From Neoarius graeffei (taxonomy: Eukaryota > Chordata > Actinopteri > Siluriformes > Ariidae), in the NCBI RefSeq assembly GCF_027579695.1, contig NC_083570.1, positions 12,934,551 to 12,998,550 of the forward strand: a DNA stretch of 64,000 nucleotides. The letters are read 5' to 3'. Of this stretch, positions 45,557-57,077 are shown one piece after another. Below the pieces are notes generated by a model, which saw nothing but the letters and a program-made list of their open reading frames with translations, searched no databases and had not been told where the DNA came from. Both the position numbers and the translations under genes were made by a program. The stretch's first letter is position 1; the number at the start of each line of letters is the position of its first letter.

Positions 45557-46094
45557 ATCAATCAGAAATACATCAAAGATCACAATATAAACAAAAAAAA
45601 CCCTGATGTTTGATGTCTCACTCATGTATAGAAGTGTGACTCATTTGTAAGTGGAATTGTTTGTATTTTCATTTACAGATTGTGATTATCATACTATTTC
45701 ACATGTATGACGTTCCGATGTCCACTGTAGAGGACATGTTATATCTTAAAAATAAAAACTTTTTTTTTCATAAAAACTCTTGTCAATGTCCTCATTCCCT
45801 TTCAAACAATTGGGGAAGTTAAAAAAAATAGAGATTTAAAAACTTTTTCCCCCTGGTAGTCAGGAGGAGCTAAATAGTGAAAAATGAGTCGGGTCGTTTA
45901 TGATCACAATGGTTTTTGGTCCGATAAAAAGCAGGCATCGAGGGCACAAAGAATCCAGATGCGTATCCTGTAACCTGCAAAAAATGTGACAAATTCATGA
46001 AATTTCATGAAAAAATAATGCATATTAAATTTTTTATCCTAAAAAATAGACGTCCGGGGTCGGAAACGACCCCGCCCGGTATGATTAGGGTTAA

Positions 46095-46245
46095 AGCATT
46101 TGATGAAGTAGCTGGTAGCTCCCCCCTCTCAAATGCCTCATTCTACATATTAAGTAGCAAAGCTGTTAGTTCAGAGGCATAGCGTTTCAAAAATTCAGCT
46201 GTAAAGCCATCTGGTCCCGGGGCTTTTCCATTTGGTAGTCCTTTA
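46095..46245 (-). pseudogene. L1-like ORF2 fragment
   Basis: The minus strand encodes GLPNGKAPGPDGFTAEFLKR and GELPA, the conserved L1 RT N-terminal block. It lies between the piggyBac and the gypsy element. Confidence 0.85.
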
Positions 46246-46250
46246 ATTCC

Positions 46251-46389
46251 TGTAATATAGTTAATGTTACTGAGTTATCGTGAGAGTAGACGAGAACAAG
46301 ACCGACATGGCAGCTAGTATGTAAAATGGATGTGTGTTAATAAAGTAAACATAAACAGTCCTTGAGTTCAGTTTTATTTAGACAAAACA
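46251..46389 (+). repeat. mag-like gypsy 5' LTR
   Basis: 139 bp, followed two bases later by tggtgacgaggagac, a primer-site-like start whose tRNA I could not assign. Confidence 0.88.
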
Positions 46390-46496
46390 TTTGGTGACGA
46401 GGAGACAGTTTGCTAAGAACCCAGAATCAAGGAAGGACAACAGGGATTTTACGTCCATGCCGAACAAGTGAGACGAAAATTACTTGTAGCAGAGCT

Positions 46497-47713
46497 ATGT
46501 CGGATAATGAACAGCAGCAAAGAGCCGCGCAATTAGGACCCAGCTACGCTCAACCGGTTCCGCTGAACCTTGGAGCGTCTGATTTATTCACAGAGTATAA
46601 CCTGTGGAAGGACTCTTACAGCTTTTTCGAAGTTGCCAGTGGAACTATTAATGCACAGGATTTGGTGAGGAGAGCTACTCTCAGACGCGCAGCTTGTGAA
46701 CAGGCAAGGCAGGCAACTGCTTGGGGCCCCCTGGCCCAGGGGCCCCCCGAGAGTCAGGGCCCGAGGGCTTATTTATTTTGTTTTTTATTGGTTTTATTAT
46801 TCTGTATTTTCACATTTGGAATTTAAAAAACTTTGGTTTCATACATTTTTTGTTGGTGTCAGATTATTTATAACATATTGGTGATGAACACTGGTCAGAA
46901 GGGCCCCCTGGAAATTTTTGCTTGGGGCCACAACAGACTCTAGAATCGCCTCTGGCTACTCTGCTGCATTGTATAGGAGCGCCTATGCAGAGGATTTTCG
47001 CAAATCTACCGGGAAACAAAGGTACATATGCACAGACTGTTGCCACTGTAGATGCATATTTCACTCCACAGAAAAATGTAGTTCTAGAGAGACACAAGTT
47101 TAGGCAGAGAGCTCAGTGCCCTGATGAGTCAGTAGATGCTTTTGTGAATGCATTGAGAGAACTGGCGAAATCATGTGACTTTGGCACACTGGAGAACGAC
47201 ATGATAAGAGATCAGATAGTGGAGAAATGTGCCATGAAAAAGCTGCGCGACAAATTGTTGCAGGAGGATGGACTGAGTTTAGACAAAGTACTGTCAACTG
47301 CAAGAGCTTTTGAAGCAGCACAGGCAGAATCCAAACTTTTCACGGAGAGTGCTGGTCACAGAGCAAGAGACAACCAGGTTCATTTCACGAAGAAAAGTGT
47401 GCGTGCGGATCGCGGACAGAAGGCTGGAACAGCGCGAGGAGGGAGAAGCAGCCAAGAGCAAGTCAACAGCGACACCCAGCGTTACAGATGTGGAATGGAC
47501 ACTCACACAGCAGATGAATGCGGAGCCAAGACAGCGACGTGTCTTTTCTGTCAGAAAACAGGACATTATGCACGCATGTGTTTCAAGAAGAAAACGAAAG
47601 CACAAGCAGAAAAGAACAGTGACAAAATTAAAGACAGAAATAAGGAGAAAGAAATGAGAAAGTCAGGTAAACCAGTGAGAGCAGTAGTACAGGATGCTTT
47701 CAGAGTCAGATGA
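46497..47713 (+). pseudogene. mag-like gypsy gag, split by a small hAT
   Basis: The start MSDNEQQQRAAQLGPSY is followed by 185 bp of gag, a 273-bp hAT insertion, and the rest of gag. The later part shows capsid-like [19 protein letters not shown] and two zinc knuckles. The second ([14 protein letters not shown]) is complete; the first has lost one Cys ([13 protein letters not shown]). Removing the insertion and one duplication (281 bp) restores the reading frame, so gag was open when hit. The end overlaps pol by ~20 bp in another frame. Confidence 0.85.
46682..46954. mobile_element. Short non-autonomous hAT in gag
   Basis: 273 bp with ends cagacgcgcagc and, inverted, cagaggcgattc; exact 8-bp duplication gctactct (46674-46681 and 46955-46962). 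Confidence 0.88.
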
Positions 47714-50700
47714 GTTTATCCATGCTGTAGATCCTGAAGGTACTGAGACAGTCAAGATAAATGGACAATGGCTGAAAATGGTCATAGATACAGGAAGTGG
47801 TAGAAACTTCATAGGAGAGGACCAGTATAAAAGAACAATGTCCGCTAGAACAAAACTGAAGCCAACCAAGAAGAGATTTTATGCCTATGCTCAAACTACT
47901 CCACTTAAATGTGTAGGTTACTTTGAGGCAGAAATGAGATGGAAAGACAACGTAGTCAAAGATAACATATATGTGATAGAAGGAAATGTAGAAGCACTGC
48001 TAGGTAGAAAAACAAGCTTTGAGTTAAAGATACTTAACACAGGAGAAAAAGTGAACACAATAGGGCAGACAGAGAGATTTGGCGAGCTTGTTAAAGAGTA
48101 CCCACTAGTTTTCAAAGGACTAGGACAGATCAAAGGTTACAGGCATAAGGTTACAGTCAATGAAAGAGTCCCGCCTGTGGCACAGGGTTTAAGGAGAGTC
48201 CCTTATCCTATGTTAGAAGCTGTAAACCAGGAGTTAGACAAGATGCTTGAACAAGGCATAATAGAGGAAGTGAATGAAGGATCAGAATGGGTTTCTAATA
48301 TCTTGATCGTACCCAAGAAAGACACAAAAGAAGTAAGGCTATGTGTAGACCTCAGGGAAGTGAATAGAGCAGTGATCAGGGAAAGACACCCAGTACCAAC
48401 AGTAGATAGCATCTTACAGGCAGTGCAAGGAGCAAAAGTGTTTGCTAAGCTAGATGCACGGAAAGGGGTTTTGGCAGTGTGACATAGCCCCAGAATCCAG
48501 ACCCCTGATGACATTCATCACACACAGAGGGTGCTACTGCTTCAGAAAAGTTCCCTTTGGATTATCGAGTGCACCGGAAGCCTACCAGAAGGCTATGGAC
48601 TCTATGTTATGTGGATTGCCTGGCACTGTCTGCTCCATGGATGATGTAGTGGTCTTCGGAGAGAACGAAGAGCAACTTGAACAGAGACTGAGACAAGTCT
48701 TTCAGAGATTCAAGAACAGAGGTCTAAACCTCAACAGGGACAAGTGCATCTTTGGACCACAACAGATTGAGATATTCGGACACATGATCACCGCTGAAGG
48801 AATCAAACTAGACCCGAGAAAGGTCAAAGCCGTCTGCAAAGCACTCAGACCTGAGAACATCCAGCTACTCCACTCATTCCTAGGAACCTTTGGATTTCTG
48901 ATGAAATTCATACCAAACTATGCAAACTTATCAGAACCACTATGGAAGCTGACTAGGAAAGGACAAGCATGGGAGTGGACAAATGAAACAGAGAGATCAT
49001 TCCAAGCAATGAAAGAAGCATTGGTGAGTGAGCCATGCCTGGCCTACTTTAAACTAGATGCACCCACAGTAGTTATTAGTGATGCAAGTCCAGTAGGATT
49101 AGGTGCAGTTTTGCTACAGACCCAATCAGATAGACAGAACAAGCCAGTAGCCTATGCAAGCCATTCCTTGACCCCAACAGAATGTCGTTATTCTCAGATA
49201 GAACGTGAGGCTTTAGGATGTGTATGGGCTGTGGAACATTTTAGAACGTACTTGTGGGGGGCCAAGTTTACTCTGCAAACAGACCACAAACCCCTCATTT
49301 ACATGTTCAACCCAGGGAAAGCAACGCTGTCACCACCACTAATACAGAGACTTTGCTTGAGACTTCAACCAAATGACTGCAAGATAGAACACACAGTCAG
49401 AAAGTCCAATGTAGCTGATTCACTTTCACGACTTCCTTTACCAGAGACAGAGCACAATGAGTATGTGGAAACGTATGTGGACAGAGTGTTGTCAGTGACA
49501 ATGCATGAGGTACAAGCCATGAACCTTGAGGACATAAAACAGAAAATGACAGAGGATGACACACTGAAGCACCTAAAGACAATTGTGGAGACAGGAAAAT
49601 GGCCGAACCCAGTTCCAGAGGAATTACAGCCTTATAACAGATGCGCTGGAGAGTTGTGCACATATGATGGACTTGTGCTGAGAGGACACAGGATAGTGCT
49701 ACTGTACCAAGAGCAATGGTGAAACAAGCACTGGGGATCAGACACGAGACTCACCAAGGGGTGATCCATACAAAACAATATCTGAGGATCAAATTCTACT
49801 GACCCAATATGGACCTAGATGTAGAGAGACTGATCAGAAACTGCTCCGCCTGTGTGCTCAACCAGCCACTACATGAAGATCAACCCCTCCAACCACTAGA
49901 GCTACCACCGAGACCATGGACTAAGATAGTTGTTGATCTGGTAGGTCCTATCCAAAACCAGTACGTACTAACTGTGATGGACTACTATACTTCCTTTCCA
50001 GAGGCTGTAGTTATTTCGGACATTTCCTCAGCCACTGTAGTTTCAGAACTGACTAAGATATTTGCTAGATTTGGCTACCCCCTAGAGGCTGTTACTGATA
50101 ACGGCAGGCAGTTTGTAAGACAGCTTTTTGAGTTATTTCTTAAGTCATGTGGAATTAAGCACATCAGAGCATCACCGTATTATCCAAAGAGCAACGGAAA
50201 GATTGAGAGATTTCACAGATACCTGAAGAAAGCTTTCAGAGCAACCAAGTGTGAAGGAAAGACATGGAAAGAAGAACTTCCAAAGATACTAATGGCATAC
50301 CGTTCAACACCACACAGAGCGTCAGGAGAAACACCAGCCATGCTCATGTTTGGACGAGACATCCGCACTAATTGTCCAAATCTGGAGAAGGAAGGTGGAA
50401 CTCCAAAAGAAAAGGAGAAAGCAACAGAAATCAGAAATCATCACGAGGAATACAAAACTAAAATGAAACAGTATGCTGCCAGAACAGCAGAGCAAAGGAG
50501 CATAACTTCAAAGTTGGTGACGTAGTCTACATTGCCAGTATGGAGAATGGAAAGCTGGATCCCACATTCAGAGACATTCACTATGTACTACTGAGAAACA
50601 CCGCCAACAACTCCTTTGAAATGGTCAACACAGAGGATGGATCAAAAGTGATCAGGAATGTCAAACATCACCACACACCTGTGGTAATGAACTTTGATGC

Positions 50701-50878
50701 TTCTAAGCCTCCATTGGTCCACAACGCTCAAATCAACAATGACACAGTGGATGTGCCGATTGCTGAGACCGCTCCAGCAGTCGAGACCCCTCCTGAACCT
50801 GATCCACCTGCGTCTGAGGTCATCACTACCAGGAAGGGCCGTGTCATCAGAAAGCCCATCAGATACAGAGAGACTTGA
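47694..50878 (+). pseudogene. mag-like gypsy pol (protease, RT, RNase H, integrase)
   Basis: Protease: [36 protein letters not shown], then FRKVPFGLSSAPE and SMDDVVVFGE (catalytic MDD). RNase H: VISDASPVGLGAVL. Integrase: HHCC remnants near 49740-49860, then VVDLVGPIQ, VTDNGRQF and KSNGKIERFHRYLKK (D, D, E), and a C-terminal part at 50540-50878 rich in Pro. Frameshifts near 48470, 49722 and 50522 break it into four open pieces. It is otherwise nearly complete, indicating modest age. Confidence 0.9.
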
Positions 50879-51082
50879 AAATTGGGGGGGACTACCTTTG
50901 GTTTGTTAATGTAAAATAGAAATGAATATGTTTTGATTTATTGACAAGTTTTGTGTCACTGTGATTTGAAAAGAGAATGTTTTTGATTTGGAAAGTTTGA
51001 AACAATGTGATTGTTTCGAGATTTATTTTGAAGGAAACTTTTATGTTACAGATAGGCTTTTGTTCTAAACAAGGGAGGAAAA

Positions 51083-51221
51083 TGTAGTATAGTTAATGTT
51101 ACTGAGTTATCGCAAGAGTAGACGAGAATGAGACAGATATGGCAGCTAGAATGTAAAATGGACGTGTGTTAAAGTAAACATAAAACTGAACAAAAGAACT
51201 GTTTATTTAGACATCACAACA
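51083..51221 (+). repeat. mag-like gypsy 3' LTR
   Basis: Partner of 46251-46389 with roughly a dozen differences by eye; followed by attcc. Confidence 0.88.
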
Positions 51222-51226
51222 ATTCC

Positions 51227-52530
51227 CCTAATAACTTCTTCATTGGTTATTGGGTGGTCAAGGTTGGTCTTTTGTGATTCGTAATAATCTGGGAAGATCT
51301 ACTCCTTGGAAAAATGTTTCTATTCACTCTTCACCATTTTTAGAGTCTGCTGTATATCATTTCTCATAAAACTCTCTAAACCCATTATTAATCTCTACAG
51401 ACTTGACTTTTAGTTCTCCCTTCTTTGATCTAATCGACTATAGTTCTTTCTATTTGAAGCAATTTGCCAATAGTTTACCCGCTTTATCCCCCGATTCGTA
51501 ATAATTTTGTCTCGTCCTGAAGAGCCAGAACTCTACTTTCTGTGACAGGATGCAGTTATACTCATATTTCAGTCGCATTAGGGCCCTGAAATCCTCAGAA
51601 TTAAAGTTCCTTTTTCAGTTAATCCCAACCTTATTAACTTTTTCTTCAATTTCAGCTTCTTTTGCAAAACTCCTCTTTTTCTGATGTGAAGCATATTGAA
51701 TAACATAGCGCCTCAGTGTAGCTTTCAGGGCTTCCCAGGCAATCCCTGCAGAGGGAGCTGTGGGTTCATTTGACTCAATATATATCTCATTCTCATCTCA
51801 TTATCTCTAGCCGCTTTATCCTTCTACAGGGTCGCAGGCAAGCTGGAGCCTATCCCAGCTGACTACGGGCGAAAGGCGGGGTACACCCTGGACAAGTCGC
51901 CAGGTCATCACAGGGCTGATACATAGACACAGACAACCATTCACACTCACATTCACACCTACGGTCAATTTAGAGTCACCAGTTAACCTAACCTGCATGT
52001 CTTTGGACTGTGGGGGAAACCGGAGCACCCGGAGGAAACCCACGCGGACACGGGGAGAACATGCAAACTCCACACAGAAAGGCCCTCGCCGACCCCGGGG
52101 CTCGAACCCAGGACCTTCTTGCTGTGAGGCGACAGCGCTAACCACTACACCACCGTGCCGCCCCTCAATATATATCTTAATTTGATTTCTTAGGGCCTCC
52201 TTAAACTCAGATTCTTGTAATAGAGACGAATTAAATCTCCACCTAGTCATACGAATCCTGTCGCTGAAGGGCCGCACCTGCAGGCTAACTAAGGCGTGGT
52301 CTGATACTAAGATGCTCCCAATAGAACAGGAAATTACTGATTGCAACAAGTTTTTGGAAATGAGAAAAAAAAAGTATTTGGGAGAATGTTGTATGTGATG
52401 GTGAAAAAAAAGTAAAATCCCTTCCTTTTGGATTTAACAAACTCCAGACATCTATATAACCCAGGGACTCAGCCATATGTTTCACTGTCAGCGAAGCCTT
52501 AGACATCCTAATTGAGGTAGTACTACTACT
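51227..52530 (-). pseudogene. L1-like ORF2 endonuclease half and linker, with V-SINE
   Basis: The minus strand from 52530 reads MSKASLTVKHMAESLGYIDV, NPKGRDFTFFSPSHTTFS, then CSIGSILVSDHALVSLQVR and RWRFNSSLL, the C-terminal half of the L1-type endonuclease (SDH motif). It continues beyond the V-SINE into the linker before RT. The N-terminal endonuclease half is absent to the right, so the LINE is either 5'-truncated or cut by the hAT-derived region that follows. Confidence 0.8.
51788..52163 (-). mobile_element. V-SINE, copy 5
   Basis: Complete, minus orientation, 14-bp duplication ctcaatatatatct (51774-51787 and 52164-52177) within the L1-like LINE. Confidence 0.95.
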
Positions 52531-52698
52531 TACATGTCAACTTATACAGTTTCCCCATATATTGTACGGGAAAATGCAATTTTTTGGCTAATACGGCATA
52601 CACTGATTTTCATACGGGAAAATTACGTTTTGTATCATCTGAGATTTTTTCCTTTATGCCGAGAAATTTTCTTAGCATCCCCCATTTATTTTTTCAAA

Positions 52699-52899
52699 CA
52701 CGCATACCCAATGAAACAGAACTATTTTCGATTTATGGTTTTCTAGTTGCACGTGGTTTTCTTGGTCATTGATTTGTGGTTGAGCAGTCCTCGTGTTTCA
52801 TGCATGCCCAATCATTGAAACGGAACTATTTTCGATTTGTGGTTTTCTAGTTGCACATGGTTTTCTCGGTCATTTGTGGTTGAGCAGTCCTCGTGTGCA
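52699..52899 (+). repeat. Tandem ~100-bp duplication
   Basis: Two adjacent copies (about 52699-52798 and 52799-52899) share ggaactattttcgatttgtgg-type sequence and gtggttgagcagtcctcgtg. They lie just upstream of the hAT-derived coding region and may be its subterminal or promoter sequence. Confidence 0.8.
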
Positions 52900-53347
52900 C
52901 ATCAAATTTGACAAGTTTTATCTTTTAAAAATGGCATCTGGAAACGCAATGGCAAAGAGAAAACGTGCTGGAACTGGACATCTGAAGGAATGGGAAACTC
53001 TGGATGGAGAATACAAAGGATGGATCCAGGCGTCTTCGAATGGCCCCCAATATTCACTCCGTGTTCCGTGCAGAAAGCACATTAAAGTGGCAGCTTCAGG
53101 TTTTTATGACCTGAAATGGCATTTCCAAACCAAGGCACATATAGACTGTGTCGTTAAATGCAGGACCTTCAAGTCTATGGAGCAGCATTTTGGCGCAAGT
53201 CCATTGGCTCAGACTGCCCAGACTTCTGTGATGGCTGCAGAAGTTATGTTCTGCCAATTTCTCATGGAACACAGCATCCCCCTGACTGTGGCGGACCATT
53301 TTTCTTGGCTAGCAAAAAAAATGTTTCCCGATTCAAAGACTGCACAG

Positions 53348-53966
53348 GTAAGCGTTTTTTTTTTCTTTTTAGTTTTTACTGTTTGCATGTAAGAAAGCTT
53401 CCTCCATTATTATGATAATTTAGGGAGGCGGTACTGGGAGGCACCATTTATACAACGGCAACTGTAGTTACCCAGCAATTTCGCTTCCCTAAACATTTTA
53501 ATTGCTGATAGACATTTTATCCTCCTGAGAACCAACCCATAGACTTGTGTCCTCTATAGTTGACATTTGTTTTATGTGCACACCCTCTTACTCTTTCAAG
53601 CTATTCACTTGAATCCTGATGTATTGTAAAGAGTGCATCCTTTTTTTTTAAAAAAAAAATCTAAATTGTAAGTTGTTTTTTTAACCCTACCTAGTAAGGA
53701 AATCACAACAAAAGAGAAATTGAGATGACCAACACTCGTTACTACCATCAGTCGTCAGTAAACCGGAAAAGTATTGAATGAAGAGTAATAGTGGTAATGA
53801 CCGTTGGTAACCTGTCTCTTAAATGTGTAGTAGGGGATGGAAGCAATTTAACACCATCTACATGTTTGCCGTGCTCTGATTTTCTTTTATTGACCAGGAG
53901 AATAATCTGTACTTGCCAGTTATGTACGTAGACCTAACTTTTTATTCATTTGTTGTTCACCCAGGA
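53348..53966. other. Putative intron of the hAT-derived gene
   Basis: Bounded by gtaagc and ttgttcacccag. It contains cctcctgagaaccaaccc and gtcctctatagttgacattt near 53521, resembling piggyBac subterminal sequence at about 43577, and a T/A homopolymer near 53645. Confidence 0.5.
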
Positions 53967-54551
53967 TTTTGCATGCAAACAAATGAAGACGACCATGGTT
54001 GTCAAAGGAAGTTTAGCCCCTGCTTATACAAATCCTGTCGTCGAAAAAATGCGCCAGCAGCCGTTTAGCCTTATGATAGATGAGAGCAATGACAGAAACA
54101 GCACCAAGCACTTGGTCATTCTGGCACGCATTTTTGAAGATGTCTGTGTAAAAACCAGAATGCTGGTAAAGCTTCAGCGATATTTGAAGCTGTTGACAGC
54201 TTCATGAGGTAAGATTCATGAGGTGCAGTAAGATTCATCAGGAAAGATTCTGTTTTGACCAGGCTCCAAGCAGAAAGTCCCAAGATTAGGTATGTTTTAT
54301 GTGTCATAAGTTGATATATTTTATATATATAATATATGTATATATAATAATATGCACCAAAATTTTATCAGAATAGTACTCCAGTACTGTACTTATTCTA
54401 CTGTTATTTCTGTTTCAGCTTTGGCTGCATTTGCCACTGGGCAAATTTTTGTGTGAAGGCCGGTGTGAAGGCGCTGCCATTTAAAGTAAATGACCTTCTG
54501 GTGGATGTGTTCTACTTTTTCCACCACAGCTCAAAGTGCATTCAGGACTTC

Positions 54552-54859
54552 CAGGGGCGTGTTTAGCCTATTTTGGGGGGTGCTCAAGCACCCCCAAAAA
54601 CGAGCTCAGCACCCCCTAGCTCAGCACCCTCAAAAACACTGCTTTTGGACATAATTTTCAGAAATAAGTGCCCTTGCGCACTGCGCAATGAATGTGTGCG
54701 CAGGCATGTGTTCTTGAATTCACCTGTTACGTGATAGTTCTATGACCAGTAAAATACCTCTCCTCCTTGCGTCCCCTCTGATTGGGTTGCCTGTCCGTGC
54801 GAGTATTTGCTACAACATGGTGTTTTTTTTTAACTGGATTCCATGCCGATGAGGAACTC

Positions 54860-54890
<31 letters not shown>

Positions 54891-55360
54891 TAGCAAATTA
54901 ATCAAAACAGACGCTGAAACGTACATGCACGAAGCAAACAATTAAACAAATGACTATCAAAAGAACACTACCAAAATATAACAAATATAACAAAAAATAT
55001 AAACTAATGTAAAATCATAATAATACACACTATTATTACACAATAACACACTAATTAACAATTACCACTGTTCAAAATGAATAGCTCCAACATTACAAAT
55101 GCAGTAGTAGGTCTTGTTTAGTTAAAAATATAACGTAAATATTTGTGTCAGTGGTTGTAAATGTGTAGATATCATAGTTTATTGGGTCAGCTTCTGTTAA
55201 AACATTGCATAAGTCTAGTCTTGTCTAGTCTAGTCTTCTTGTCTAGTTAAGTCTACTCTAAATGTGGAATAAACGTGGAAACACTGTCGTTCAAGCCAGG
55301 TGCCTCTGTCAGCTCTGGGGGCTAAGCACCCCCAAAGATCAGATGCTAGAATTGCCCCTG
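54552..55360. mobile_element. Non-autonomous hAT, family A (copy 2)
   Basis: Ends caggggcgtgtttagcc and, inverted, caggggcaattctagcatc; 8-bp duplication aggacttc (54544-54551 and 55361-55368). An AAT microsatellite lies at about 54863-54892. Inverted relative to 39013-40318. Confidence 0.93.
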
Positions 55361-56495
55361 AGGACTTCAAAGAATTTCAGCAGTTTACAGAGGTTATCTA
55401 ACAGACCTATCGTATCACTAAAACATAAGGAGTCTTTGAGATTCTCTTCTGGTAGTCTTCCTGCTTTTCCTCAATTAATTGTTCTACATTAAATTCTCGG
55501 TAAAGGAGCAGCAGATCTTGAAGCACTGTCCTACCCATCGGCTCGTCCTAGAGAAAGTCTGCAACCACCTGCTGAGCGAACTGCCGAAATTGCGAAGCTA
55601 CTTTGCCAGTCATAAAGATGTTGAGAAACTGGGCAAAGTCAAGTCAATAAATGACAGGCTACAGGAACCCTTGACTGAGCTGATGCTGTTGTTCCTGCAG
55701 TACATTATGCCAGTGCTCAATTGGTTTAACATCCTTTTTCAAGGAGAGGATTGCATGGTTGGCAGTCTCCTCCCCGAGATGGACAGGCTTCTACGGAAGT
55801 TTGCTGTGAAGTTCTTGGAGCTGAAGCATGTCATGTCCTGCAGGAACCTTAGGGAATTTTATGCGGGCAACCAGGAGCTGCAGCAGTCCGATGACAAGCT
55901 GGCAGTGGGTCCTGCAGTCAGATCTCGCCTGCTGGAGCTAGAGGAAGACCTGGATGCAAAAACTGTCCAGGGTTGTCTCCTACTCTGTCAGAGGATTTTA
56001 TGAGGCTGCTGCCAGGAAAATGATGGATAAATTTCCATTTGACAGTGAAGTGTTGGTCAATCTTGCATTGTTACATCCATCTAAAAAGGATGACCTGGAC
56101 TATAGTGGTGGTGTCAATTTAACTTCCTCTTTTGGCTTTTACCTGGACCTGGAGCAGTTGAAGGAGGAGTGGGAGGACTTTCAGATTATGCCAGATGATG
56201 TTGTGCCATGCAGGGCAAATGATGGCAAAAAAGTACCAATAGATGTACTGTATATTGGGGAAAGGTCTTCGATGTAAAAACTACTCTGGGTGTTGCCAGG
56301 TTTCCAATGCTGAAACAACGTTTTACTGCTTTGTTGTGCCTCCCACATAGCGATGCAGATAGTGAGAGGGCTTTTTCATTGGTTAGGAAGATTCCTACTG
56401 AGTACAGAAAAAATATGGCTGCAGACACATTAACTGCATATCTGCAAATTAAAATGAACTGCGATGAGGAGCTACAACTGCTACCCAAGCAGTGA

Positions 56496-57077
56496 TATTA
56501 TAGCTAGTGCCAAATCTGCAACATCTCTGTACAACAAAGAACACTCCAAAAAGGAATAAGATTTAAATTCTTGTTATAAATTACTGGGAAGATTTTCAAT
56601 TTAACTTCATTACTTATTCATATTTTCACTTATCCTTGTTTACATAATATACTTGATGTGGTTCAGTCATCTTTAGTTGACTTAATATTGATTTAATATT
56701 AATACATTTTATTTGCAAAATTTACATCAATCATTTTGGTATTACTGATACAATGTATATTAAATAATTAAGTTTATAGTTCAGTCATTCTCTTGAGTAG
56801 ATAATTGTTTACTTGACTGTACATATAGTCCTTTTTAATTCAGTTGTTTTCTCTGGGATCTAAAATTTCTTTTTATTCAGTACATGCTTATTTGATCCCT
56901 TTAACTTGATGCAGTGTGATAAATATGCCTATTACAATAGGAGTGTATAATGTGGAATAAAACAATTGGTGCTTTGGATACTGGATTTTTTTCTCGTGGT
57001 TCAGGGCTCACGGGTGTATGTAAGGGAAAAGTACAGATTTTGTAAGAGCATGGGTAACTAAAGGTTGACATGTATGT
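56496..57077. other. No gene recognised
   Basis: AT-rich sequence following the hAT-derived frame; no repeats with clear ends were found. Confidence 0.5.

Larger units (their letters stand above)
42689..46090. mobile_element. piggyBac element(s), composite
   Basis: Ends ccctaatcataccgg at both sides in inverted orientation, next to TTAA at 46091-46094 and a mutated TTAG at 42685-42688. TTAA is the piggyBac target. Inside are two transposase N-terminal regions pointing in opposite directions, so a second piggyBac seems to sit within the first. Candidate inner ends are cctcctgactcccagc (about 43577) and its inverse near 45860, without a clear TTAA. Confidence 0.82.
46251..51221 (+). mobile_element. 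Ty3/gypsy retrotransposon (mag-like) with very short LTRs
   Basis: LTRs of 139 bp (46251-46389 and 51083-51221, tgtaatatag...caaaaca / tgtagtatag...tcacaaca) are flanked by the 5-bp duplication attcc (46246-46250 and 51222-51226). A purine tract aagggaggaaaa precedes the 3' LTR. Gag, protease, RT, RNase H and integrase are in standard gypsy order. The protein character (K02A2.6-like in many annotations) suggests the mag lineage; this is from memory of the family. Confidence 0.9.
26860..52530 (-). mobile_element. Decayed L1/Tx1-like LINE split by nested insertions
   Basis: The pieces 52530-52178, 51773-51227, 46245-46095, 42684-42607, 42061-40771 and 27683-26860 read in order as one minus-strand L1-type ORF2, from mid-endonuclease through RT to the C-terminus. 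Between them lie, in turn, a V-SINE, a gypsy element, a piggyBac, a solo LTR, and a solo LTR that itself contains an I-group LINE. Each insertion has matching target duplications or paired ends, so the joins are well supported. It is the oldest layer of this region. Confidence 0.85.
52931..56495 (+). pseudogene. hAT-derived, intron-containing transposase-like gene, decayed
   Basis: Candidate exon 1 (52931-53347, MASGNAMAKRKRAGTGHLKE) ends in CAG/gtaagc. Exon 2 starts at 53967 after a good acceptor, in the same phase, and reads DFACKQMKTTMVVKGSLAP and SLMIDESNDRNSTKHLV, the hAT catalytic-core start. Later pieces (54420-54551, 55480-56003, 55954-56495) carry LPHSDADSERAFSLVRKI, the hAT dimerisation motif. 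Frameshifts, a TGA near 54205 and the 54552-55360 insertion break it. It resembles intron-bearing hAT proteins found in fish and invertebrates. It could be a mobile hAT with introns or a dead host gene; no terminal repeats were found. Confidence 0.7.
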
